The notes beneath the pieces were generated by a model. That model had not been told where the DNA came from and searched no databases. It saw only the letters and a program-made list of their open reading frames with translations. The position numbers were made by a program, and so were the translations under genes. From positions 66,745 through 130,744 of the forward strand of contig CAKUDE010000001.1 in assembly GCA_934645175.1 (NCBI GenBank): 64,000 bases of DNA, in the 5' to 3' direction. The DNA is from an uncultured Oscillospiraceae bacterium. GTDB lineage: Bacteria; Bacillota; Clostridia; Oscillospirales; Oscillospiraceae. Shown here one piece after another: positions 16,711 to 25,075 of this stretch. The stretch's first letter is position 1. Each line of letters begins with the position of its first letter.

Positions 16711-18366
16711 TCAGCCCTCCGTGTTCTTTCTGTATAGCGTTACGACGTCCGACGCCGTAACCGCGCCGGTAAAGACGCAACGGCTCATGCGGTTGGCCGC
16801 GGTGGTGTAGAAGCTGTTCGCGCCGAAGAAGGCGTGCGGCGTTTCGGTCGTCAGAACCTGGCCGTCAAAGAACATACTGACCCGGTCCGCGTATTCGGCG
16901 CAGAATTCAACGTCGTGCGAAACCATCACGACCGTGATGCCCCGCTGCTTCAGCCGGGCAAGGATTGCGGCAAGCTTCTGCTTGAAAAAGGCGTCGAGCC
17001 CCTTCGTCGGCTCGTCGAGCAGCAGGAGTCGCGGCTCGGTGAGCAGCACCTTGGCCAGCGCCGCACGCTGCTGCTCTCCGCCGGAAAGATCGTAGGGATG
17101 TGCGTCAAGAAGCGCGGTGATCTCGCACAGCTCCGCGATCCGCTCCCGCTTTGCCTTGTCGCCGGACATCTCCTCCAGCTCCTCGCGGACGGTTTTCTTC
17201 ACAAACAGGCTCTTGGGATCCTGCGGGAGCATGGACAGGCAGCCGGAAAACAGCTCGCCGGACCGATACTTTTTCAGCGGCTTTCCGAGAATTTCGATAT
17301 TGCCGCGATAGATCCTGCAAATTCCGCAAATCGCCTTCAGCGTTGTGGACTTACCCGCACCGTTGCTGCCGACGATGGCGTGCAGGCTGCCGGTCTGTAC
17401 GTCCAGACTCACGCCGCGCAGAATGTCCGGCGCGTCCTTTTCGTAGCGGAACCACGCCTCGCGGATGCGCAGCGCGGGCTTTTCGCCGCTCTGCGCCGGC
17501 TCCGGACGCTCCGGGGCGGGAAAACGCGGCGGCGCTTCGGAAAATACGCCGGTCAGCCATGTGCGGCCCTCGCGCACGGTCAGCGGACACTGCCCCGCCG
17601 CACCGGCTTCGTAAAACACGCGCACGGGCGTGGGCAGCGCGGCAAACATTTCGCTTTTCCGCGCGTAGAGCGCCGCGCCGACCTCACGGGGCGTGCCCTC
17701 GGCGGCGATCGCACCGTTTTCCATCACGACCACACGGTCGGCGGCGTGGTAAATATCCTCCAGCCGGTGCTCGGTGATGATCACGGTCGTACCCAGCTCG
17801 CGGTTGATCTTGCGCACGGTGTTGAGAAAATCCGAGGCGGCAATGGGGTCAAGCTGGCTCGTCGGCTCGTCGAGAATCAACACCTCCGGCTGCATGGCCA
17901 TGATGGACGCCAGATTCAGAAGCTGCTTCTGACCGCCTGACAGCTCCGCCACATTGCGGTGGAACCAGCCTGCGATGCCGAAGTAGCTCGCCATCTCCGC
18001 CACGCGCAGACGCATGGTCTTCTGATCGCAGCCGAGGCTCTCCAGACCGAAGGCCAGCTCGTGCCAGACCTTGTCCGTGACGATCTGATCGTCCGGATTC
18101 TGCATGACGAAGCCGATTTTTGCCGCCTGCTCACGCGCATCGATCCGGTCGAGCGGCACGCCGCCGAAGCGCACCGTACCGGTCTTTTTGCCGTGCGGCG
18201 CAAGGACGGACTTGAGCTGACGCAGCAGCGTTGTTTTGCCGCTGCCGCTTTTGCCGCATAGAACGAGATATTCGCCCGGTTCGACCTTCAGAGAGACCTC
18301 GCGCAGCGAGGGCGTTTTGGCCGAGGGGTAGGTGAAGCTCAGAGCTTCGATCTCAAAATGTGCCAT
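16711..18366 (-). CDS. Fused ECF ATPase (EcfA-EcfA, two ABC domains)
   Basis: A 551-residue protein with two ABC ATPase domains in one chain. Domain 1 has Walker A GKSGSGKTT, signature LSGGQKQ and Walker B LILDEPTS. Domain 2 has Walker A GSNGAGKST, signature LSGGEQQ and LLLDEPTKG. Both have intact catalytic glutamates, so both sites should hydrolyse ATP. In most ECF systems EcfA1 and EcfA2 are separate; here fusion fixes a 1:1 heterodimer. AAGGAGG is 7 bases before the ATG. It lies between EcfT-2 (28-base overlap) and the S component (1-base gap). Confidence 0.93.
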   Translation of the reverse strand: MAHFEIEALSFTYPSAKTPSLREVSLKVEPGEYLVLCGKSGSGKTTLLRQLKSVLAPHGKKTGTVRFGGVPLDRIDAREQAAKIGFVMQNPDDQIVTDKVWHELAFGLESLGCDQKTMRLRVAEMASYFGIAGWFHRNVAELSGGQKQLLNLASIMAMQPEVLILDEPTSQLDPIAASDFLNTVRKINRELGTTVIITEHRLEDIYHAADRVVVMENGAIAAEGTPREVGAALYARKSEMFAALPTPVRVFYEAGAAGQCPLTVREGRTWLTGVFSEAPPRFPAPERPEPAQSGEKPALRIREAWFRYEKDAPDILRGVSLDVQTGSLHAIVGSNGAGKSTTLKAICGICRIYRGNIEILGKPLKKYRSGELFSGCLSMLPQDPKSLFVKKTVREELEEMSGDKAKRERIAELCEITALLDAHPYDLSGGEQQRAALAKVLLTEPRLLLLDEPTKGLDAFFKQKLAAILARLKQRGITVVMVSHDVEFCAEYADRVSMFFDGQVLTTETPHAFFGANSFYTTAANRMSRCVFTGAVTASDVVTLYRKNTEG

Positions 18367-19208
18367 TGCACAGCCTCCTTGATGTGAAGTGCGCTCGGAA
18401 GAAGCAGATAGGCGCAGTAGAGGGCAAAGGCCCAGTTCGGCCGCGCCAGCGTGAGCGTGGGGAAGTATTCCGCATCGCTTGCGCCGAACAGGACCGCCGC
18501 CGTCAGAAGCAGCAGCTCCAGCGCAAGCAGCAGCCCGTCGCGGCCGGTCATGCGGTAGATTTGAAACGAGCTGCGCCGCGCCGTACCGTAGCCGCGGGCG
18601 CGCATGGAATCGCCGGTAACGACGCTGTCCTCCAGCGCGCGGTCGGTCAGTGCGGAGAGCACGGCGACGCCGTCGGAAAGGCGGACGCGGAGCGTGTCGC
18701 CGCGGTCGGCGCCCTTGCCGATGCAGCGGCGTGCGCCGCGAAGCTGCGCCGTGCGCCGCGTCAGCTCCGGGATCAGCCGCAGCACCATGACCAGCAGAAG
18801 CGAGAGCGAGGGGATCAGATTGCCGAACAGCGTCGTAAACTTATCGCTTGTCAGTACGCGGTTATAGCAGTTGAACCAGAACAGCATCGAAACGAATATG
18901 CCGCCGATGACTACGCCGTAGGTCAGGGCTTCCAGCGTAAAATTGCGTCCCAGCCAGACAAACAGGACGTGCTCTCCCGCCGGATTGAAGATCGGATTCA
19001 GAACGCACAGCAGTAAAAACAGCGGCAGCGCAAGAAGCATCCGTCTGCCCGCGCGGCGGCCGCACAGCAGCAGATCATACAGAGCCGCGCACAGCAGCGA
19101 GGCGATGAGATACGCCGGGTGCTGATAGACGGCGGAGCAGGCAATCGCGCCGAGAAAAAACGTAAAGCACACTGCCGGATGGCAGCGGGAAAAAGCGTCG
19201 CCGCGCAT
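18339..19208 (-). CDS. ECF transporter transmembrane component EcfT (copy 2)
   Basis: A second EcfT, 289 residues, with hydrophobic helices in the N-terminal half and the coupling motif GDSMRARGYG in the second half, followed by SFQIYR as in copy 1. The ATG at 19208 lies 4 bases after the stop of the surface protein; this choice gives an EcfT-like N-terminus rather than the longer open frame. Having two EcfT proteins with one fused ATPase and one S component is unusual. They might form a heterodimeric scaffold or serve different S components encoded elsewhere. Confidence 0.87.
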   Translation of the reverse strand: MRGDAFSRCHPAVCFTFFLGAIACSAVYQHPAYLIASLLCAALYDLLLCGRRAGRRMLLALPLFLLLCVLNPIFNPAGEHVLFVWLGRNFTLEALTYGVVIGGIFVSMLFWFNCYNRVLTSDKFTTLFGNLIPSLSLLLVMVLRLIPELTRRTAQLRGARRCIGKGADRGDTLRVRLSDGVAVLSALTDRALEDSVVTGDSMRARGYGTARRSSFQIYRMTGRDGLLLALELLLLTAAVLFGASDAEYFPTLTLARPNWAFALYCAYLLLPSALHIKEAVQWHILRSKL

Positions 19209-19212
19209 TGCG

Positions 19213-20595
19213 TCACCAGTCCTGACCGGTGCGGCCGACGTCCTCACCGAGACCCTGACAGGTGTAGCACCAGACGATCACGTCGCCGTCCTCCAGAGTA
19301 TAGTCGGAGCAGCCGTAGTTCGGGAACCACTCGTTGACCTTATACATCCAGCCGGACTGCTGTCCGCAGTCAAATTCGTAGAGATGATTGATGCCCTCAA
19401 TATAATAGCTTCCGTAAAGCGGCGTCCAGCTATACTCGATCTGAATGTTTGCCGTCTCACAGACGCGCTTCAGAACGTCGAACACCGTCTCACCCTCCTC
19501 AAACCAGACAAGCACCGGCGCAAGAATCTCGCCGTCGTCCGGCACGAACTCCATCTTGCCCGGCTTCAGGTCGCCGAGATTATTGAGAATCGTATCGCAG
19601 CGGATGGTAATGACGCAGCTCTTGAGCGAGCCGGACGGCTCCGTGGGGGCGGGCGTCGAGGGCTCGGTCGGCTTCGTGGGACTTGTCGGGCTCGTCGGGT
19701 TGGTGGGGCTTGTCGGATTCGTGGGACTCGTGGGCTTGGTGGGGTCTGTCGGATTCGTGGGATTGGTGGGGCCCGTCGGGTTCGTGGGATTGGTAGGGCC
19801 TGTCGGATCTGTAGGATTCGTCGGGCTTGTGGGATTGGTCGGACCCGTCGGAGAGACGGATTCCGACGGCTGTGTCGGCGTATCCGGCTCGGTCGGCTCC
19901 GTGGGGGCGGCGCCGTTCGTCGTATTCCGTTTCGCCTGATCGATCAGCTCCTGGAGCTTTGCCAGGCGTTCGGCCTCCAGCTTATCCAGGTCGGCGGCGG
20001 TGAAGCAGAGCGTCGTCTGTGCGCTGCGGATCTGGGCAACGACGAAGGAATTGAGCGCGGCAAGCTCCATCGGGTTGACGCTGCGCTCGTTGCCGACCCA
20101 GTTGATGCGCTGCCCGGCGGCTTCTCCCTCCAGCGTACCGGAGAAGATCCCCGCGCTTTGCGCGCCCTGGCGCATACTCAGATGTATCACGGCGTTTTCG
20201 ATTTGCAGGGTCTGCGCGTCCATGCGCATGGTCAGCACGCCCGCACCCTGCGTTACAAAGGCTTCGCCGGAGGTCAGGTCGAACACGCCGTCCGTCAGAA
20301 CGACGGTCGAGTTACGGTTGAGCACAATGGTGCCGTCCTTCGATTGCAGCGTAACCGAGCCGCTCGGTTCGGTGTGCAGCTCGTCGCCCTCACGCAGCGC
20401 CGAGCCGGTTTCCGGGGTGAAGGCAAGTCCGTTTCGGGTGAGCGTTACAACGCCTGTCTGCCCGGCGAGGACGAAGCCGTCCTCCTGCGGACGGTCGAAC
20501 CAGCCCTTCAGGCTGCCGACCCAGACAAGGCCGCCTGCGGCGATGCAGACGATCAGAACAATCATTACGATGTTCGCAAGGGTTTTCCGTTTCAT
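19213..20595 (-). CDS. Membrane-anchored protein with FecR-like and transcobalamin-like (DUF4430) domains
   Basis: A 460-residue first gene of the cobamide operon. Residues 7-28 form an N-terminal membrane anchor without a lipobox. Residues about 44-190 resemble a FecR-type beta domain (repeated G-x-V-x-L strands). A short helix (about 203-222) precedes a Pro-Thr-x repeat linker (about 231-320). Residues about 326-452 match DUF4430, the fold shared with the C-terminal domain of transcobalamin/intrinsic factor, with SGWMYKVN at 414-421 and the LEDGDVIVW strand. Seven cysteines fall in this last domain. I infer an extracellular corrinoid-capturing protein handing ligand to the ECF transporter; binding is not proven. 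GGAGG precedes the ATG. Confidence 0.85.
   Translation of the reverse strand: MKRKTLANIVMIVLIVCIAAGGLVWVGSLKGWFDRPQEDGFVLAGQTGVVTLTRNGLAFTPETGSALREGDELHTEPSGSVTLQSKDGTIVLNRNSTVVLTDGVFDLTSGEAFVTQGAGVLTMRMDAQTLQIENAVIHLSMRQGAQSAGIFSGTLEGEAAGQRINWVGNERSVNPMELAALNSFVVAQIRSAQTTLCFTAADLDKLEAERLAKLQELIDQAKRNTTNGAAPTEPTEPDTPTQPSESVSPTGPTNPTSPTNPTDPTGPTNPTNPTGPTNPTNPTDPTKPTSPTNPTSPTNPTSPTSPTKPTEPSTPAPTEPSGSLKSCVITIRCDTILNNLGDLKPGKMEFVPDDGEILAPVLVWFEEGETVFDVLKRVCETANIQIEYSWTPLYGSYYIEGINHLYEFDCGQQSGWMYKVNEWFPNYGCSDYTLEDGDVIVWCYTCQGLGEDVGRTGQDW
19650..19900. repeat. Triplet-based coding repeat for Pro-Thr-x linker
   Basis: The stretch encodes about 25 successive P-T-x or N/S/D-P-T triplets. It reads on the plus strand as units of GTNGGN plus a variable codon, giving a low-complexity 9-base periodicity with occasional longer identical blocks. 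Such tracts can vary in copy number by slippage or recombination. Confidence 0.75.
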
Positions 20596-20610
20596 AGATT
20601 ACCTCCGTTT

Positions 20611-20637
20611 AAAATAAAAAATCCCCCGGATGGGGGA
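20611..20637 (-). terminator. Riboswitch-associated intrinsic terminator
   Basis: On the minus strand a TCCCCC/GGGGGA stem (20637-20632 with 20627-20622) is followed by ATTTTTTATTTT. It sits directly before the ribosome binding site of the surface protein gene, so it would switch the whole operon off. Confidence 0.75.
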
Positions 20638-20639
20638 AC

Positions 20640-20850
20640 AGCAACGCTCGGCAGGCGCCCCCAAGAGCCTGCGCGGTGCCGTCGGGCGTTCGTATTCCGA
20701 CTCCGGACGCCATAGTGCCGCGGTCTTCTCGGCCTTGCGCCAATGACCTGCGGCGGCATCTGTCCGTCTACGGCGGCTTGGTACCGTTGGGATATCCCCA
20801 TTCCGACCCGGCCCGACGATGCATAGGATTCATACCCGTGTATCATACCA
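20640..20850 (-). promoter_or_regulatory. Probable cobalamin riboswitch (divergent)
   Basis: The 200-base leader of the cobamide operon is highly structured. Near its 3' end GAGTCGGAATACGAACGCC (minus strand, 20703-20685) resembles the B12 box (AGYCAGAATACCTGCC type). Upstream GTCATTGGCGCAAGGC then GAGAAG (minus, about 20747-20724) matches the GCCACTG-loop-GGGAAG element of cobalamin riboswitches. The 5' core (GGAAT, then CCGCCGTAGACGG near 20785) is more divergent from the consensus. Position before transport and cob genes and the adjoining terminator support a corrinoid-sensing switch that represses when ligand is abundant. Confidence 0.7.
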
Positions 20851-20931
20851 CGATTTTCACCGCGTTGCAATCTTTTTTCCGCGGACGCTGCCGGCTGTCG
20901 GAAAAAGTCGAGAAAATTTTAAAAATAGCTC

Positions 20932-20959
20932 TTGACTTTCGGAAAGAAATGGGTATTAT
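20932..20959 (+). promoter_or_regulatory. groESL sigma-A promoter
   Basis: TTGACT (20932-20937) and TATTAT (20954-20959) are 16 bases apart. The start of transcription would fall at the edge of the CIRCE operator. Confidence 0.75.
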
Positions 20960-20967
20960 ATAGGGTG

Positions 20968-20994
20968 TTAGCACTCGGGAGAACTGAGTGCTAA
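20968..20994 (+). promoter_or_regulatory. CIRCE operator (HrcA site) of groESL
   Basis: A perfect TTAGCACTC-N9-GAGTGCTAA inverted repeat lies just downstream of the promoter. HrcA binding here represses the chaperonin operon until heat or unfolded protein titrates GroEL. Confidence 0.95.
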
Positions 20995-21033
20995 ACGAGA
21001 ACCGTAAATAATCCTTTGATGGAGGTAATCATT

Positions 21034-21318
21034 ATGAAGCTTACACCCCTTGCAGACCGCGTTCTGCTCAAGCCCGTTGAGGCGGTTGAGACGACCGCTT
21101 CCGGCATCATCCTGTCCACCGCGAATAAGGAAAAGCCCGTGATCTCCGAGGTCGTGGCAGTCGGCCCCGGCGGCATGGTTGACGGCAACGAGGTCAAGAT
21201 GGTCGTCAAGGTCGGCGACAGAGTCGTCGTCGGCAAATACGCAGGCACCGAGATCAAGCTCGACGAGAAGGAGTATTCCATCGTCAAGCAGTCCGAGATC
21301 CTTGCGATCGTAGAATAA
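21034..21318 (+). CDS. groES: Co-chaperonin GroES
   Basis: The 94-residue GroES caps the GroEL folding chamber as a heptamer. Hallmarks are the N-terminal LTPLADRVLLKP block, the mobile loop around residues 16-30 (ETTASGIIL) and the GDRVVVGKYAGTEIK strand. The ATG at 21034 has GGAGG 8 bases upstream; two in-frame ATGs further upstream overlap that site and are less likely. The gene is first in the CIRCE-controlled operon. Confidence 0.97.
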   Translation: MKLTPLADRVLLKPVEAVETTASGIILSTANKEKPVISEVVAVGPGGMVDGNEVKMVVKVGDRVVVGKYAGTEIKLDEKEYSIVKQSEILAIVE

Positions 21319-22977
<1,659 letters not shown>

Positions 22978-23092
22978 GCCACGCCGCAAGGCCTTGAAAT
23001 TGCTTGATTTTTTGGATGCGCAAAAGCGGATTTACGCCAAGCTTACGCCACTTACGCCGAAAATTCAAGCGCATGATAGGGTGATAGAAATT

Positions 23093-23125
23093 GGCACCTG
23101 CCTCAAAAGCAGGTGCCGATTTTTA
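23093..23125 (+). terminator. Terminator of groESL
   Basis: A perfect 9-bp GC-rich stem (23093-23101 with 23109-23117) is followed by GATTTTTA. Between groEL and this hairpin there is about 115 bases in which I see no feature. Confidence 0.85.
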
Positions 23126-23191
23126 TGCCCTCCGGCAGCACGGCGATGGTCTAAAGCGTAATCGAGAGGGACAAAAACCCTCAAAAAACAT

Positions 23192-23220
23192 TTGAAATCT
23201 CCGTCCGAATCCGCTATAAT
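23192..23220 (+). promoter_or_regulatory. Promoter of MATE gene
   Basis: TTGAAA (23192-23197) and TATAAT (23215-23220) are separated by 17 bases. Confidence 0.7.
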
Positions 23221-23226
23221 AAACCT

Positions 23227-23406
23227 ACAACGTGTGGCACTTCTGCGTAAATCCGGTTGCAGAAATGCCACATATTTCTTTGCAAAAGCAGGTGAGAGAT
23301 GGAAGATGGCAGAAAATTTCATAAGAAAGTCGTGTTGCAGAAATGCGTAAATCCAGATTGTTCTGAATTTACGCATTATTTTTTTGAGAAAGAAGGATTA
23401 AATTTT
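23227..23406 (+). promoter_or_regulatory. Attenuator-like leader of MATE gene
   Basis: The 180-base leader holds two hairpins. The first (23233-23272) pairs TGTGGCA and TTCTGC with their complements. The second (23342-23377) has an 11-bp stem, AATGCGTAAAT with ATTTACGCATT, followed by ATTTTTTT, as in an intrinsic terminator. The words TGCGTAAATCC and GTTGCAGAAATG each occur in both hairpins, so alternative pairing is possible. An ATG at 23299 with a good ribosome binding site opens a frame that reads through the terminator hairpin and continues in frame into the MATE gene. Translation-coupled antitermination is a reasonable inference. Confidence 0.6.
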
Positions 23407-24813
23407 ATGGAAACCGAAAATCAGTTTTTGGGGACGGAGCGCATCGGTAAGCTCATGAGCAAGTATGCCGTTCCCTGCATCATCTCGCTGCTGGTAGGCG
23501 CACTGTATAACATCGTTGACCAGCTCTTTATTGCCAATGCAAGTTACCTTGGCTCTTACGGCAATGCTGCAAACACCGTCGTGTTTCCGCTTACGGTGGT
23601 TGCCCTTGGCATTGCCGTGTTCATCGGAGACGGCTGCTGTGCGTTCGTGAGCATTGCCCTCGGACGCAAAGACCGGGAGGATGCGCATAAGTCCGTCGGC
23701 AACGCCGTGGTGCTTTGCGTAGTAAGCAGCCTTGTGCTGACGGCTGTTTACCTCATTTTCAGCGAGCCGATCCTTGCCATGTTCGGCGGAACGGTCAATG
23801 AGGAGACCCACGCATTTGCAAAGGAATACTTTTTCTATATCACGCTGGGCGTTCCTTTCTATATGTTCGGGCAGGCGATGAATCCCGTGATCCGAAGCGA
23901 CGGAAGTCCGAAATTCGCCATGGTCGCCACTGTTTCCGGTGCGATCACGAATGTGATCCTTGACCCGATTTTCATTTATGGATTCCACTGGGGCATGATG
24001 GGTGCGGCAGTGGCTACCGTGATCGGTCAGGTGCTGACGGCGGCGCTTTCCATCTGGTATCTGCGGCGCATGAAGGTCGTGAAGCTCAAAAAGAGCAGTT
24101 TCCGTTTGAACGGGAAGCTGATCCCCAAGTTCCTCGTGCTGGGTCTTACCAGCTTCCTCGCGCAGAGCTCGCTTGTCATTTCGATGGCGGCTGTGCAGAA
24201 TATGTGCATGAAATACGGCGCAATGGACCCCATTTTCGGACAGCCGGAGTATGCACAGATCCCGCTTGCCGTCCTCGGCATCGTCATGAAGTTCTTCCAG
24301 ATCGCTATCTCCATCGCCATCGGCATGGCGGCCGGATGTATCCCGATCGCAGGCTACAATATCGGCGCAAAGAAGAAGGATCGTGCCAAAGCGCTGTTTT
24401 CCCGTCTGTTGCTGGCGGAGTTTATCGTCGGTGCCGTTGCGCTGGTGATCGTAGAGGTATTCCCGCTGCAAATTGCCACGCTCTTCGGCGCGGCTAACGA
24501 GAGCGCCTATTATGCGGACTTTACCGTGAAATGCTTCCGCACCTATCTCTGCCTGATGCCGCTGGCGACACTGAACAAGGGCACCTTCATCTACCTGCAG
24601 GCGCTGGGCAAGGCCTTTGCGTCTACCGCCGTTTCCATGACCCGTGAAATTATTTTCGGCGTGTCGCTGCCCATTATCCTCCCGATCTTCTTCGGGCTGG
24701 ACGGTCTTTTATGGTCGTTCCCGGCAGCGGATATCCTGACGTTTATCATTGCCGCTTTCTTTATCCGGAAAACCTATCGTGAGCTTTCTGTTCCCAATGA
24801 GCACACCTTGTGA
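23407..24813 (+). CDS. MATE family efflux transporter
   Basis: A 468-residue drug/sodium antiporter-type membrane protein with about 12 helices in two MatE repeats. It begins METENQFLGTERIGKLM, a standard start for this clostridial subgroup. I take the ATG at 23407 (AAGGAT upstream); a longer form from 23299 would add 36 leader residues and cannot be excluded. It probably exports cationic or aromatic compounds, substrate unknown. Codon use is less GC-biased than in neighbouring operons, consistent with horizontal acquisition. A kinase remnant follows directly. Confidence 0.9.
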   Translation: METENQFLGTERIGKLMSKYAVPCIISLLVGALYNIVDQLFIANASYLGSYGNAANTVVFPLTVVALGIAVFIGDGCCAFVSIALGRKDREDAHKSVGNAVVLCVVSSLVLTAVYLIFSEPILAMFGGTVNEETHAFAKEYFFYITLGVPFYMFGQAMNPVIRSDGSPKFAMVATVSGAITNVILDPIFIYGFHWGMMGAAVATVIGQVLTAALSIWYLRRMKVVKLKKSSFRLNGKLIPKFLVLGLTSFLAQSSLVISMAAVQNMCMKYGAMDPIFGQPEYAQIPLAVLGIVMKFFQIAISIAIGMAAGCIPIAGYNIGAKKKDRAKALFSRLLLAEFIVGAVALVIVEVFPLQIATLFGAANESAYYADFTVKCFRTYLCLMPLATLNKGTFIYLQALGKAFASTAVSMTREIIFGVSLPIILPIFFGLDGLLWSFPAADILTFIIAAFFIRKTYRELSVPNEHTL

Positions 24814-24909
24814 ATGAAAAACAGAGTCATTACCATCAGCCGTGAATTTGGCAGCGGCGGACGCACCATCGGCAAAAAGGGTCGCAGCAAACTTGCAGGA
24901 TTGCTTTGA
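24814..24909 (+). pseudogene. Remnant of cytidylate kinase-like gene
   Basis: The ATG immediately after the MATE stop encodes MKNRVITISREFGSGGRTIG, the P-loop start of the cytidylate kinase-like family that commonly neighbours MATE genes in gut Clostridia. After GKK the frame is shifted and stops at 24909. Reading in the adjacent frame continues the family pattern briefly (VAANLQDCFEIP) to about 24940, then homology ends. The gene is thus frameshifted and truncated to its first 40-50 codons. Confidence 0.7.
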
Positions 24910-25013
24910 AATTCCGAAGCGCTACGGAAAAATCAAAACGTGTTGCACAAGGCTTCCCGCGCCACGTCGCTCCTCGGAATAACACGGGGGGGGAAGCCTT
25001 TTCGACAGACCAA

Positions 25014-25048
25014 GCCGCCCGCTTCCGTTCGGAAGCGGGCGGCTTTTC
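25014..25048 (+). terminator. Strong hairpin terminator
   Basis: A 13-bp GC-rich stem (25014-25026 with 25031-25043) closes on a CGTTCG loop and is followed by TTTTCTGTTTT. It ends plus-strand transcription from the MATE locus before the convergent ABC genes. Confidence 0.8.
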
Positions 25049-25075
25049 TGTTTTCGGCAGGAGCCCGGCGGCTCC

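Noticed and set aside
19384..20715. Open frame of 443 codons antisense to the transcobalamin-like protein
   Set aside because: The product is Arg/Gly-rich and follows the periodicity of the P-T-x coding repeat on the other strand. It also runs through the riboswitch terminator.
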